DNA of 64,000 bases from Phycisphaerales bacterium (lineage in GTDB: Bacteria > Planctomycetota > Phycisphaerae > Phycisphaerales > UBA1924), in NCBI GenBank assembly GCA_020849615.1, contig JADLFW010000040.1, positions 62,001 through 126,000 on the forward strand. Direction: 5' to 3'. Below the pieces are notes generated by a model. It was given only the letters and a program-made list of their open reading frames with translations. It made no database searches and was not told where the DNA came from. Positions 45,435-55,061 of this stretch are shown here, in pieces (within the stretch, counting starts at the first letter, position 1; every line of letters starts with the position of its first letter). Position numbers and translations under genes: made by a program.

Positions 45435-45827
45435 ATGGCGAAGAAGTCAGGGACCAGACCGAAGTCGATCGGAGAGCTGCTCCGCACCCAGCGTGTGGAG
45501 GTTCTGGGCGTGGGGCTCCGCGAGATCGCCAAGTCCCTGAAGGTCTCCCCCGCGTACATCACCGACATCGAGTACGGCCGCCGCATTCCGTCGCAGGACC
45601 TGCTCCCGCTGATGGCCAAGGCGTACTCGCTCCCCGAGGCCGAGCTGCGTGCCGGCTTCAACCGTCCCTCCGAGGAGGTCGTGGAGCTCGCGAGCGCCAA
45701 CCCCACCGCCGCGGAGAAGACGCCGGAGTTCCTCCGCAACGCCAAGAATCTCTCGCCCGCGCAGTGGGACTCGCTCATCAAGCAGGCCAAGAAACTCGCC
45801 GGCGAGTCCGGGGGGGGCGCTGCGTGA
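45435..45827 (+). CDS. XRE-family transcriptional regulator
   Basis: A 130-residue DNA-binding protein with a Cro/CI-type helix-turn-helix (GLREIAKSLKVSPAYITDIEYGRRIPSQDLLPLMAKAY). GGAG is well spaced before ATG 45435. The stop overlaps the start of the ImmA-like protease (GTGA). Such pairs in integrative elements form a repressor/anti-repressor protease switch, as with ImmR/ImmA. Confidence 0.88.
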   Translation: MAKKSGTRPKSIGELLRTQRVEVLGVGLREIAKSLKVSPAYITDIEYGRRIPSQDLLPLMAKAYSLPEAELRAGFNRPSEEVVELASANPTAAEKTPEFLRNAKNLSPAQWDSLIKQAKKLAGESGGGAA

Positions 45828-46519
45828 GCGAACGGCTCCCCCAGCTCTGGCCGATGATGCGACGCGTCGAGCGGTCGGCGCTCACGACGCTGTCGCAGTG
45901 CCTGAAGCTCCTCGGGCTCACGGAGCTGCCGCTCCCCGTGCCCGTTGAGGCGTGGGTCGAGTCGCCGCTGGGGCTCCGTTTCGGCGTGTGCGACCTCTCG
46001 CACCTCGGCCCCACCGTGCTCGGGGTGGCCCGCCCCAAGGAGCGGGAGATCCTCGTCAGCGAGACCATCGCCGGGCAGGAGAGTCGTTTCCGCTTCACCA
46101 TCGCCCACGAACTCGGGCACATCGTGCTGCACGCGAAGATCCAGCCCGAGTTCCGCGAGCTCGCGGAGGGCGACTACCTCGCCGAACGCTTCGAGCGCGA
46201 GGCGGACCGGTTCGCGGCGAGTCTGCTCATGCCGCTAGACGCCTTCGGCCGTGAGTTCACGGCCTCGTGCTCCGACCTGGGGCTCCAGGCCAACACGGTC
46301 CTTCACGCCATACAGAACGGCGACGAGACGGGGCTGCGGCTCTTCCGCTCCAGGATCGTTCAGAGGCTGTCCCGCCGCTTTGGGGTCTCCCTCTCGGCGG
46401 CGACCTACCGCTTCGCCGACATCCAGCTCGACAACGGGCTCCCCGCCCTCACCGTCCGCCAGGCCCGGTCGCTCATCACTCCCTCGCCGTCCACGCCGGA
46501 CTCCCGGCAGCCCCGCTGA
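45824..46519 (+). CDS. ImmA/IrrE-family metallopeptidase
   Basis: A 231-residue protein with the zinc-protease motif FTIAHELGHIVLH (HExxH) and a downstream acidic segment FEREADRFAASLLMP that supplies the third ligand, as in ImmA/IrrE. It probably cleaves the partner XRE repressor in response to a signal. GTG 45824 overlaps the XRE stop codon. A run of seven T follows the stop, but no strong terminator stem is clear. Confidence 0.87.
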   Translation: MSERLPQLWPMMRRVERSALTTLSQCLKLLGLTELPLPVPVEAWVESPLGLRFGVCDLSHLGPTVLGVARPKEREILVSETIAGQESRFRFTIAHELGHIVLHAKIQPEFRELAEGDYLAERFEREADRFAASLLMPLDAFGREFTASCSDLGLQANTVLHAIQNGDETGLRLFRSRIVQRLSRRFGVSLSAATYRFADIQLDNGLPALTVRQARSLITPSPSTPDSRQPR

Positions 46520-46533
46520 GTTTTTTTCGACCG

Positions 46534-46561
46534 AGTGTACGCACGTCCGCTGACACGTCAG
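46534..46561 (-). promoter_or_regulatory. inverted copy of the XRE promoter/operator
   Basis: On the minus strand CTGACG, a 16-bp spacer and TACACT occur with the same half-site arrangement as at 45388-45415 (23 of 27 positions identical). It lies just behind the ImmA-like gene and points back into it, so it could drive antisense transcription under the same repressor. Confidence 0.5.
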
Positions 46562-46568
46562 GATGCAC

Positions 46569-46751
46569 ATGACCGAGAACCACGACAACAAGACCGGCGG
46601 CGAACCCTCGCCTCCCCCCGCCCCGCCCACGGATGACCGGGATGACCCCAAGCCGACCGTGCCGCGGTGCTACCGCTGCGGGAGCCCCTTCCCGCACGGC
46701 CCCGCGTGCCCGGTGTGCCGGGCTCCCCGCTGCACGTCCTGCAGCGAGTGA
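46569..46751 (+). CDS. small zinc-ribbon protein
   Basis: About 60 residues. A Pro/Asp-rich N-terminal half is followed by paired cysteines CYRCGSPFPHGPACPVCRAPRCTSC, consistent with one small zinc finger. AGG lies just before ATG 46569; ATG 46563 is also in frame. Function unknown. Confidence 0.5.
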   Translation: MTENHDNKTGGEPSPPPAPPTDDRDDPKPTVPRCYRCGSPFPHGPACPVCRAPRCTSCSE

Positions 46752-46800
46752 TCGACCACCAGCAGAAGCACAACACGCCCCCGCAGTCCCGCTCGCTCCC

Positions 46801-47460
46801 ATGACCACGGCCCCCTCCATCACGACGTTCTCCGGCATCGAGGTCGCCTCGATGCTCGACGCGACGCCGAGCGCGTGGTGGCGTGCCTTCATTCAGCTGG
46901 GCGTCTCGACGGGTCTCCGCGTGACGGAGGAACTCTGGCTCAGCTGGAACGATGTAGACTTCACGGCCAAGGCGATTGTTGTTGCGGGTTCTCCCGTCGC
47001 CGACCCTGAATCGTCGTGGGAAATTCCAAGGCCTCGGATTTCGATTCATCGCGAGCGGGTTGTGCCGCTCACGAGTGAGGCGTCGGCCGCGCTCCTGCTG
47101 CTTCGAGAGCACGCTGATGTCGGTGCGCTCGTGTTCGTTCCTGACTGGAGGGTCGAGGAGATCTGGCCGGACATCTCTTCATCGTTGCGAGTTTCGTCTT
47201 CACGTCTCGTACCCGACATTGAGCAGCATTTCAGATGGGTCCAGCGTCTCGCTCCGTTGGGCCTCGCCCGGCGTCTCGATGTGGAACTTGACGCCATCCG
47301 ATGGGCCGCCCGCCCGCTCTCTGCTCTGCGGGCCACGTACGCCGCCAAAGCAGCCCGATCGGTGCCCCCGCGAGAACTCGCCGAGCGTCTCGGCTACGCC
47401 TGCATCCAGCCCGTTCTTCGCTTCTACGACACCGCCACGGCGACCGGGAGGGACGCGTGA
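46801..47460 (+). CDS. degenerate tyrosine-recombinase-like protein
   Basis: A 219-residue protein resembling the catalytic domain of tyrosine recombinases: TGLRVTEELWLSWNDVDF around the first Arg, ERVVPLT, and LRATYAAKAARSVPPRELAERLGYACIQPVLRFYD at the end. The usual R-H-x-x-R box is altered (His replaced by Ala after LR), so catalysis is doubtful. It may be a directionality or regulatory factor. Its stop overlaps the next start. Confidence 0.6.
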   Translation: MTTAPSITTFSGIEVASMLDATPSAWWRAFIQLGVSTGLRVTEELWLSWNDVDFTAKAIVVAGSPVADPESSWEIPRPRISIHRERVVPLTSEASAALLLLREHADVGALVFVPDWRVEEIWPDISSSLRVSSSRLVPDIEQHFRWVQRLAPLGLARRLDVELDAIRWAARPLSALRATYAAKAARSVPPRELAERLGYACIQPVLRFYDTATATGRDA

Positions 47461-47750
47461 ACGACCGTTTCGTCATCCCCGGCATCCTGCCGCCGCTGTA
47501 CCGGCGAGAGCCCGACGGCCGGCTTGTCGAAGTTGCGCCCGCAATGCCCTGTCCTGACCTGCTCACCGAGGAGGAGGCCATCCGCTACCTCCGGCTCGAC
47601 CTCATCGATGTGGAGAGCCCCGAGGACACGCTCCGCCGCTACCGCAGGCAGGGGCTCGTCCGCGGCACCCAAGTCGGCAGGTGTGTTCGGTACAGAAGAT
47701 CGGAGCTGGAGCGATTCCTCGAACGGATCACGGAGAACAATCCCAGGTAG
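47457..47750 (+). CDS. excisionase-like helix-turn-helix protein
   Basis: A 97-residue protein with a MerR/excisionase-type motif (LLTEEEAIRYLRLD...TLRRYRRQGLVRGTQVGRCVRYRRSELERFLE). It lies 17 bp before the integrase gene and overlaps the upstream gene by four bases, as expected of a recombination directionality factor. Confidence 0.7.
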   Translation: MNDRFVIPGILPPLYRREPDGRLVEVAPAMPCPDLLTEEEAIRYLRLDLIDVESPEDTLRRYRRQGLVRGTQVGRCVRYRRSELERFLERITENNPR

Positions 47751-47767
47751 AGAAGGGATGGTGGACC

Positions 47768-49123
<1,356 letters not shown>

Positions 49124-49360
49124 GTGGCCTACCGGCGCGTGGGGCGTCGGGAGGTCGATTCGGGGTAGTTTATCCGGGCCCGGCCCGGCGTCCACCGCGG
49201 GCCGGTCATGGTTTGACCGGGTGTGGGGTGGGGTCTAACCTCTTAGCCCTACCCGAAGTGCGTGCGAAGTCGTTTGTCCGGGCGTTGGCCGGGCTCGCGG
49301 CGGGTGGATCAACAAGCTCGAGCGTCATCGAGGCGCGGGAGCGGTTTTCGGAGGCCCGGC

Positions 49361-49558
49361 ATGCTTCCCCCACAGAGAGTCAGCTACGGCCGCATGAAGC
49401 GGCGTCGTTCGCATCAGGCGCTGGCCGCGGTCATTCCCGGCGTTGACCCCCTGAGCCGCACACCCAAGCTGCACCACCGGGTGTGCAGGGAGTCGGGGTA
49501 CGTGCGGCCCGGGCTGCGGATCACCGTTCCCAAGCTCGGGATCGGCACGACCAAGTGA
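49361..49558 (+). CDS. rpmF: 50S ribosomal protein L32
   Basis: A 65-residue basic protein with RMKRRRSHQALAAV and PKLHHRVCRESGYVRPG, matching L32. Only one of the four zinc-binding cysteines remains, so this is a C-minus form. GGAGG lies seven bases before ATG 49361. It precedes plsX, the usual bacterial order. Confidence 0.9.
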   Translation: MLPPQRVSYGRMKRRRSHQALAAVIPGVDPLSRTPKLHHRVCRESGYVRPGLRITVPKLGIGTTK

Positions 49559-49646
49559 ATCGGGCGGGTGCGGTGACTCACTGGTGCCGGCGCGGGCCCG
49601 CGCGTGACCGCGCGGAAGGCCCCGAAACTCGTTGGGGGTGTCGCTG

Positions 49647-50696
49647 ATGCGATTGGCCGTGGACGTCATGGGCGGCGACCACGCGCCCGACGCCATTCTG
49701 AAGGGCTGCATATCCGCGCTCGAAGACCTCCGGCCCGATGACGAGCTGGTGCTGGTGGGCGACCGGGCCGTGATTGAGGATGTGCTCGCCGAGCGGGGCG
49801 TGCGTGACCCGCGGCTGGTCATCGAGCATTCAACGCAGGTGATCGGGATGGGGGAGTCGGCCGCGAAGGCGGTGCGGGCCAAGCCCGAATCCTCGATCGT
49901 GAAGATGGCGCTGCTGGGTTCGGAGAAGCACCCCAACCCGGTCGATGCGGTGCTGTCGGCGGGCAACACGGGGGCGTGCGTGTCGGCGGCGATCATGCAC
50001 ATGAAGCGACTGCCGTTCGTCCATCGGCCCGGCATCGCGGTGACGATCCCGGCGTTCCACGGCCCGGTGGTGCTGATCGACGCGGGCGCGAACCCGGAGC
50101 CCAAGCCCTCGCACCTGTGGCAGTACGGGCTGATGGCGGAGACCTTCGCGAAGGTGGTGCTGGGGATCAGGGAGCCCCGCATCGCGCAGATGAACATCGG
50201 GTCGGAGGAGGCCAAGGGCACGGGCTTGACCCGGGAGACCCGCGACCTGCTCAAGAACACGCCTGGCCTCAACTACATCGGGTACATCGAGGGCCGAGAG
50301 TTCTTCGACGGCGCTGCGGATGTCGTCGTGACCGACGGCTTCGTGGGCAACACGCTCCTGAAGATGGCCGAGGGCCTGGCCAAGAGCCTGTTCAACGCCA
50401 TCGCGCACTCGATCATGGAGATCGATCCCGAGCTGGCGCTGCAGCTCGAGCCGGTGGTGAAGCAGATCTACAAGAAGAACGACTACCACGAGTACGGCGG
50501 CGCCCCCCTGCTGGGGGTCCGCGGCGGCTGCGTGATCGCCCACGGGTCGAGCGAGCCAAGGACTATCCGGGCCGCGATCCGGAACTGCCGGACCTACGTG
50601 AGCACGGGCGTGAACAAGGCTATCGTGCACCGCCTGGCCGAGGTCTCTCCCGCGGTGGGGGAGACCGAATCGGTGTCAGAGCGGGGGACGGCATGA
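49647..50696 (+). CDS. plsX: phosphate acyltransferase PlsX
   Basis: Makes acyl-phosphate from acyl-ACP for phospholipid synthesis. The 349 residues include the N-terminal AVDVMGGDHAPDAILKG, STQVIGMGES, AVLSAGNTGA, NPKPSHLWQYG-like, and DGFVGNTLLKMAEG segments typical of the family. The stop overlaps the fabH start as ATGA. Confidence 0.95.
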   Translation: MRLAVDVMGGDHAPDAILKGCISALEDLRPDDELVLVGDRAVIEDVLAERGVRDPRLVIEHSTQVIGMGESAAKAVRAKPESSIVKMALLGSEKHPNPVDAVLSAGNTGACVSAAIMHMKRLPFVHRPGIAVTIPAFHGPVVLIDAGANPEPKPSHLWQYGLMAETFAKVVLGIREPRIAQMNIGSEEAKGTGLTRETRDLLKNTPGLNYIGYIEGREFFDGAADVVVTDGFVGNTLLKMAEGLAKSLFNAIAHSIMEIDPELALQLEPVVKQIYKKNDYHEYGGAPLLGVRGGCVIAHGSSEPRTIRAAIRNCRTYVSTGVNKAIVHRLAEVSPAVGETESVSERGTA

Positions 50697-51742
50697 AGCC
50701 CACCGGTCCGCACGGCGCCCGCCCCAATCACGCGCATCTTCCTCAGCGGATGGGCGTGCGCGTCGCCGGGAGCGGTTCCTCGCTGCCCGCGCGGCGGGTC
50801 ACCAACGCCGACCTTGAGAAGGTGATGGAGACCTCGGATGAGTGGATCGTCCAGCGGACGGGGATCCGGGAGCGGCGGATTCACGACCACGCCGCGGGCG
50901 AATCGGCCTCACTGCTGGCGACCGAGTCGGTCCGGGAGGCCCTGGCCGACGCCCGCCTGGCGCCGACGGATCTTGACCTCATCGTCGTCGCGACGATGAC
51001 CGCCGACTCGCCAACGCCGTCGGTGTCGTGCGTCGTGGCCCACCGCCTGGGGTGCGGGCCGGTCGGCGCGATCGACCTCAACGCCGCGTGCTCGGGGTTC
51101 GTGTGCAGCATGAATGTTGTGCACGGGCTGCTGATGAGCGGGGCCTATCGCAACGCGGCGGTGGTGGGGGCCGACTGCATCACGCGGTACATGGATTTTT
51201 CGACCTACGGCCGCGGGACCTCCGTGCTGTTCGGCGATGCGGCGTCGGCGGTGATCCTGCGGGTGACCGACGATGCGAGCAAGGGCCTGCTGGCGCAGGC
51301 GATGCACTCCGACGGCGGCGGGTCGAGGCACCTGTTCATCCCGAGCCGGGCCGAGCATTTCCCGCCCGGCGCCGAGTTCGAGGAGCGCAAGCTCAACAAG
51401 GTGCAGATGAACGGGCAGGCGGTCTTCAAGTTCGCCGTCTCGACGTTCCCCAAGCTGATCGAGGAGACGCTGGACAAGGCCGGGCTGACGCCCGAGCAGG
51501 TGGACCACTACGTCTGCCACCAGTCGAACATGCGGATCCTGGATGCGGCCCGGGAGCGCTTCGGGCTGTCGCCCGAGAAGCTGCACGTGAACATCGACCG
51601 CTACGGGAACACGGTGGCGGCGTCGGTGCCGCTGATCTTCGATGAGCTGCGCCGGGCCGGGCGGGTCCACGATGGCCACAAGGTCATGTTCCTGGCGTTC
51701 GGCGCGGGCCTGACGTGGGCCAGCAGCCTGTGGCAGGTGTGA
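50693..51742 (+). CDS. fabH: 3-oxoacyl-ACP synthase III
   Basis: Starts fatty-acid chains by condensing an acyl-CoA with malonyl-ACP. The catalytic triad is visible: Cys in IDLNAACSGF, His in CHQSNMRI and Asn in YGNTVAAS. TSDEWIVQRTGIRERR near the N-terminus is characteristic. At 349 residues it has an extra N-terminal ~20 residues compared with the E. coli enzyme. Confidence 0.95.
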   Translation: MKPTGPHGARPNHAHLPQRMGVRVAGSGSSLPARRVTNADLEKVMETSDEWIVQRTGIRERRIHDHAAGESASLLATESVREALADARLAPTDLDLIVVATMTADSPTPSVSCVVAHRLGCGPVGAIDLNAACSGFVCSMNVVHGLLMSGAYRNAAVVGADCITRYMDFSTYGRGTSVLFGDAASAVILRVTDDASKGLLAQAMHSDGGGSRHLFIPSRAEHFPPGAEFEERKLNKVQMNGQAVFKFAVSTFPKLIEETLDKAGLTPEQVDHYVCHQSNMRILDAARERFGLSPEKLHVNIDRYGNTVAASVPLIFDELRRAGRVHDGHKVMFLAFGAGLTWASSLWQV

Positions 51743-51791
51743 GCCGGGCGGCGGTTTAGCCGCGGCCCGCAACGGCCGATATCCGGGCTGC

Positions 51792-52247
51792 GTGGTGGCC
51801 GGTCCTTCTATTCTCAGGTTTTCCGGCGGTGATGTCGTCGCGGCGACGGCGCTGCTGGCAGGCGCGCTGGCGGCGAGCGTGTTCGGGCGTATCGGGCTGA
51901 CGGATGCGCGGGCCGCGAACGCGGTGTGGATCAGCGCGGGGTCGCTGCACGTGTTCCACCGCGTCGGCGCTGGCGACCCGTTGAACAACGGCCCGGTGCG
52001 GGTCGAGGCGCAGCGTCAACCGGCGGCGTGGCGGCTGGAAGGCCCGTCGTGGTGGGTGGAGGAGGTTTCGCCGCGCGTGCTGGCAAGCGCCCCGGGCGGC
52101 GGGAATGAGGTGATCCGGCTGCACCGGGGGACATTGCCGCTGTGGATGCCGCTAGCGGCGGTGATGCTGCCGCGTGCGACGCGGCCGCCGTACCGGGCGC
52201 GGGCGTCGCGTGCCGCGTGTAAGCCCGCGGAATTCGTCGGGAGTTAA
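51792..52247 (+). CDS. hypothetical membrane-anchored protein
   Basis: A 151-residue frame starting at GTG, with one N-terminal hydrophobic stretch (VVAATALLAGALAASVFG), a Trp-rich middle (WRLEGPSWWVEEV) and a second hydrophobic stretch (LPLWMPLAAVMLP). No family is recognised. It lies between fabH and the next unknown gene on the same strand and interrupts the usual fatty-acid gene order. Confidence 0.55.
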   Translation: MVAGPSILRFSGGDVVAATALLAGALAASVFGRIGLTDARAANAVWISAGSLHVFHRVGAGDPLNNGPVRVEAQRQPAAWRLEGPSWWVEEVSPRVLASAPGGGNEVIRLHRGTLPLWMPLAAVMLPRATRPPYRARASRAACKPAEFVGS

Positions 52248-52333
52248 TGTCCGGCCCATCTCGGTGAGCGTTGCGGTCGTGCCGCGCCGAAGTTACACTC
52301 GCCCCGTAATTCACTAATTTCCGAGGAAGCAAT

Positions 52334-53242
52334 ATGGGTTGGTTCTCGAAGAAGAAAGAAGCGGCGTCGCCCGTGCAGGCTGCGCCGGGCCCGGACTTCG
52401 CGGCGCTCGCCGCCGCGGCGGCCGCCGATGCCAAGGCGATGGGGGCGCTCTGGCGAGCGGTCTATCAACTCGAGCAGTGGCATTTCGTGGCGCGAGGTTC
52501 GATGCCGGAACCGCGGCCGCATGCGGTAGACCTGGACGGGAAGGGATTCCTGGCGGCGTTCACCGATGGTGCGAGCGCTCACCGCTGGGCGGTCAGCCAA
52601 AAGGCTTGCATGGATGATGGTTCGTTTGCGGTGCTCTCGATGCCGACCGAGAATGCCGCTGCATACGCGGCGGGCTATGTGCGATCGGGCATCTTCGGCC
52701 TGGTCTTTGATCTCGATCGGAGCGGGTTCTTCGCGCCGCTGACCAACCTCCTTCCGATGCACTTGTGGGAGCTCGGCCGGCTGCCGGGCGGAGTAAGCCC
52801 GGCGGTCCTCGGCAGCGCGTTCGACTTCGACCGGGCGGTCCGGGCCGCGCGGGCCACGTCGGACAATGCCCGGGCCGCGAGTCTGCTTCGGGCGATCTTC
52901 GAGCTCGACCGCTGGGTCCTGCTCAGCACCACCGACAACCCGATGACCCCCTGCCCGTGGCCGATGGGCGAGCAGATGTGTCTCGTCGTGTTCACCGACT
53001 TGCTGCAGGGCGAGCGCATGCTGAAAGTCGCCGAGAAGGCGGGCCTGTCGAGCGCCCCGCAACTGATGGAGGCGGCGCCCGCGGCGCTCATCGACGTGCT
53101 GGAGCGGCTTCCCGCGGCTGGCGTCAAGCAGGTGGTCTTCAACCCGTGCGGCGAGTTCATCTCCATGCCCATCGAGAAGGTCATCGCGGGCCTGCGGCCG
53201 GCGTCCGCCTCCGCACCCAAGGCAGGGGCCGGGCCGGCTTGA
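52334..53242 (+). CDS. hypothetical protein with internal duplication (SseB-like repeats)
   Basis: A 302-residue soluble protein. Two similar halves are visible: one around MGALWRAVYQLEQWHFVARG...FLAAFTDGASAHRWA, and one around ASLLRAIFELDRWVLLSTT...CLVVFTDLLQGERMLKVA. Both resemble the SseB N-terminal fold. Starts with MGWFSKKK after GAGGAAG. Its function is unknown; it sits between fabH and fabD. Confidence 0.65.
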   Translation: MGWFSKKKEAASPVQAAPGPDFAALAAAAAADAKAMGALWRAVYQLEQWHFVARGSMPEPRPHAVDLDGKGFLAAFTDGASAHRWAVSQKACMDDGSFAVLSMPTENAAAYAAGYVRSGIFGLVFDLDRSGFFAPLTNLLPMHLWELGRLPGGVSPAVLGSAFDFDRAVRAARATSDNARAASLLRAIFELDRWVLLSTTDNPMTPCPWPMGEQMCLVVFTDLLQGERMLKVAEKAGLSSAPQLMEAAPAALIDVLERLPAAGVKQVVFNPCGEFISMPIEKVIAGLRPASASAPKAGAGPA

Positions 53243-53281
53243 CGGGTGAGCCCTCCGCGGCGAGCGCGATATGATGCGGCC

Positions 53282-54232
53282 ATGAGTTCTCCCGTCATCG
53301 TTCTCTGCCCGGGCCAGGGCGCCCAGGCGGTCGGCATGGCCAAGGCATGGGCCGGGGCTTCGCCCGAGGCCCGGCGGGTCTTCGATGAGGCCGACCGCAT
53401 TTTGGGCTCGCGGCTCGGCGCCCCGCTGTCCCAGCTGTGCTTCGATGGCCCGGCCGAACGGCTGAACCAGACCGATGTGAGCCAGCCCGCCATCTACACG
53501 GCCTCGGTCGCGGCGTGGCGGGGCATGCTGGCGAAGTGGTCGTTCGGCAACGGCGAGATCCCGCTCGCGGCGGCCGCCGGGCTCAGCCTGGGTGAATACA
53601 CAGCGCTGCACGTGGCCGGCGCGATCACCTTTGAAGATGGGCTTGAGCTGGTCACGCTCCGCGGCCGGGCCATGCAGGATGCCTCCGAGGCCCAGCAGGG
53701 CGGGATGGTGGCGTTGGTGGGGGCCGATGAGGCGCAGGCGGTGCAGGTCTGCGAGCAGGCCCGGGGCGCGGAAGTCCTGGTCTGCGCGAACTTCAACGCC
53801 CCCGGGCAGATCGTCCTGAGCGGGCACAAGACCGCGTGCGAACGGGCCGCCAAGGTCGCGGCCGAGATGGGCCTGCGGCCCACGCTCCTGACTGTGGCCG
53901 GCGCTTTCCATTCTCCGCTGATGCAGCCCGCCGCCGATCGCCTCCGCGCTGCCCTTGAGAAGACGCCGATCCGCGAGCCGCGCTGCCCTGTCGTCGCGAA
54001 CGTGACGGCATTGCCGCACACGCCCGCCGGGAGCGACTGGAGCGGGCCTGTCCGCAAGCTTCTGGTGGAGCAGCTCCTGAGCCCGGTGCGGTGGTCGGAA
54101 TCGTGCCGCTGGCTCGCGGGGAACGCCAAGGGCGACTACCACGAACTGGCGCCCGGGCGTACGCTCGCCGGGCTGATGCGGCGGATCGACAAGGCGATCA
54201 AGGTGGCCACGCACGAGGAGCCGGAAGCATGA
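53282..54232 (+). CDS. fabD: malonyl-CoA:ACP transacylase
   Basis: Loads malonyl groups onto ACP. The nucleophile elbow GLSLGEYTAL, Gln in CPGQGAQAVGM, Arg in TLRGRAMQ and His in AGAFHSPLM are all present. At 316 residues it is of normal length. The stop overlaps the next start (ATGA). Confidence 0.95.
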   Translation: MSSPVIVLCPGQGAQAVGMAKAWAGASPEARRVFDEADRILGSRLGAPLSQLCFDGPAERLNQTDVSQPAIYTASVAAWRGMLAKWSFGNGEIPLAAAAGLSLGEYTALHVAGAITFEDGLELVTLRGRAMQDASEAQQGGMVALVGADEAQAVQVCEQARGAEVLVCANFNAPGQIVLSGHKTACERAAKVAAEMGLRPTLLTVAGAFHSPLMQPAADRLRAALEKTPIREPRCPVVANVTALPHTPAGSDWSGPVRKLLVEQLLSPVRWSESCRWLAGNAKGDYHELAPGRTLAGLMRRIDKAIKVATHEEPEA

Positions 54233-55008
54233 TGAGGTTGAACGAGGTCAATCGCGGCCCGGCGCGGGGAAGAATCGGGACGGTGACCGCCGCGATCCTG
54301 GCGGGGACGCTGCTGGTGTCGGGCGTGGCGATCTCCGGTTGCAAGAAGAAGGAGCCGCCGCCGCCCCCGCCGAAGGAAGCACCCCCGCCGCCGCCGCCCC
54401 AGCCCGTTGAGATTGATGCGGTCATGCAGGCGATGAAGGCCGATGCGCGGGTGCAGTTCCCGCAGGCCAAGGCGCCGACCGATGAGAACCTGGCCCGGGC
54501 CGTGGTGGAGTTCGCCAGCGCGCTGGCCAAGGGCGATGCGGGCCAGGTCCAGAGCATGCTGGATGCCTCTGCAAAGACCGTACTGGAGCAGCTCCGGGCC
54601 TCGGGCGGGTGGGAAGAGGCGGTCGCCAAGATCCAGGCGGTCCGGGTGGTCCAGCTCGCGGGATCCGAGGCGGGCGGCATGCTGTCGCTCGCGGTGCAGG
54701 AACCGGGCAGCGCGTACGTGCTGAACTGGATGATCACCGGCGCCGATGGCAAGTTCATCTTCGGCGGAATGCCGGCCTCATCGCAGGTGCTGGCCCGGGC
54801 CTCCGACTGGGATTCCGCCAACGTCATGCCGTCGGCAGGCCCGGCGGGCCTGCCCAAGATCGATCCGGCCGCGCTCATCCCGGGAGAGGAGGCTCCTCCG
54901 CCGGAGGGTGAAGCCCCCGCGGAAGATGAACGCAACCCGCGCCGCCGCAACACGCCGGGCGGGCCGGTCGATGTTCCCGGCGCGCCGCCGTCGACCCCGC
55001 CGGAATGA
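54229..55008 (+). CDS. Pro-rich lipoprotein of unknown function
   Basis: A 259-residue exported protein. The N-terminal hydrophobic region ends in SGVAISGC (lipobox-like), followed by a lysine cluster and a proline-rich spacer, a helical domain of about 120 residues, and a disordered Pro/Glu-rich C-terminus. It is translationally coupled to fabD and followed by fabG, so it belongs to the operon, but no link to lipid synthesis is visible. Confidence 0.65.
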   Translation: MMRLNEVNRGPARGRIGTVTAAILAGTLLVSGVAISGCKKKEPPPPPPKEAPPPPPPQPVEIDAVMQAMKADARVQFPQAKAPTDENLARAVVEFASALAKGDAGQVQSMLDASAKTVLEQLRASGGWEEAVAKIQAVRVVQLAGSEAGGMLSLAVQEPGSAYVLNWMITGADGKFIFGGMPASSQVLARASDWDSANVMPSAGPAGLPKIDPAALIPGEEAPPPEGEAPAEDERNPRRRNTPGGPVDVPGAPPSTPPE

Positions 55009-55061
55009 TGATCCGAGGCGACGCCTCCGAACGCAGCAGCAACTTCCTTTGAGGGGAGGCC

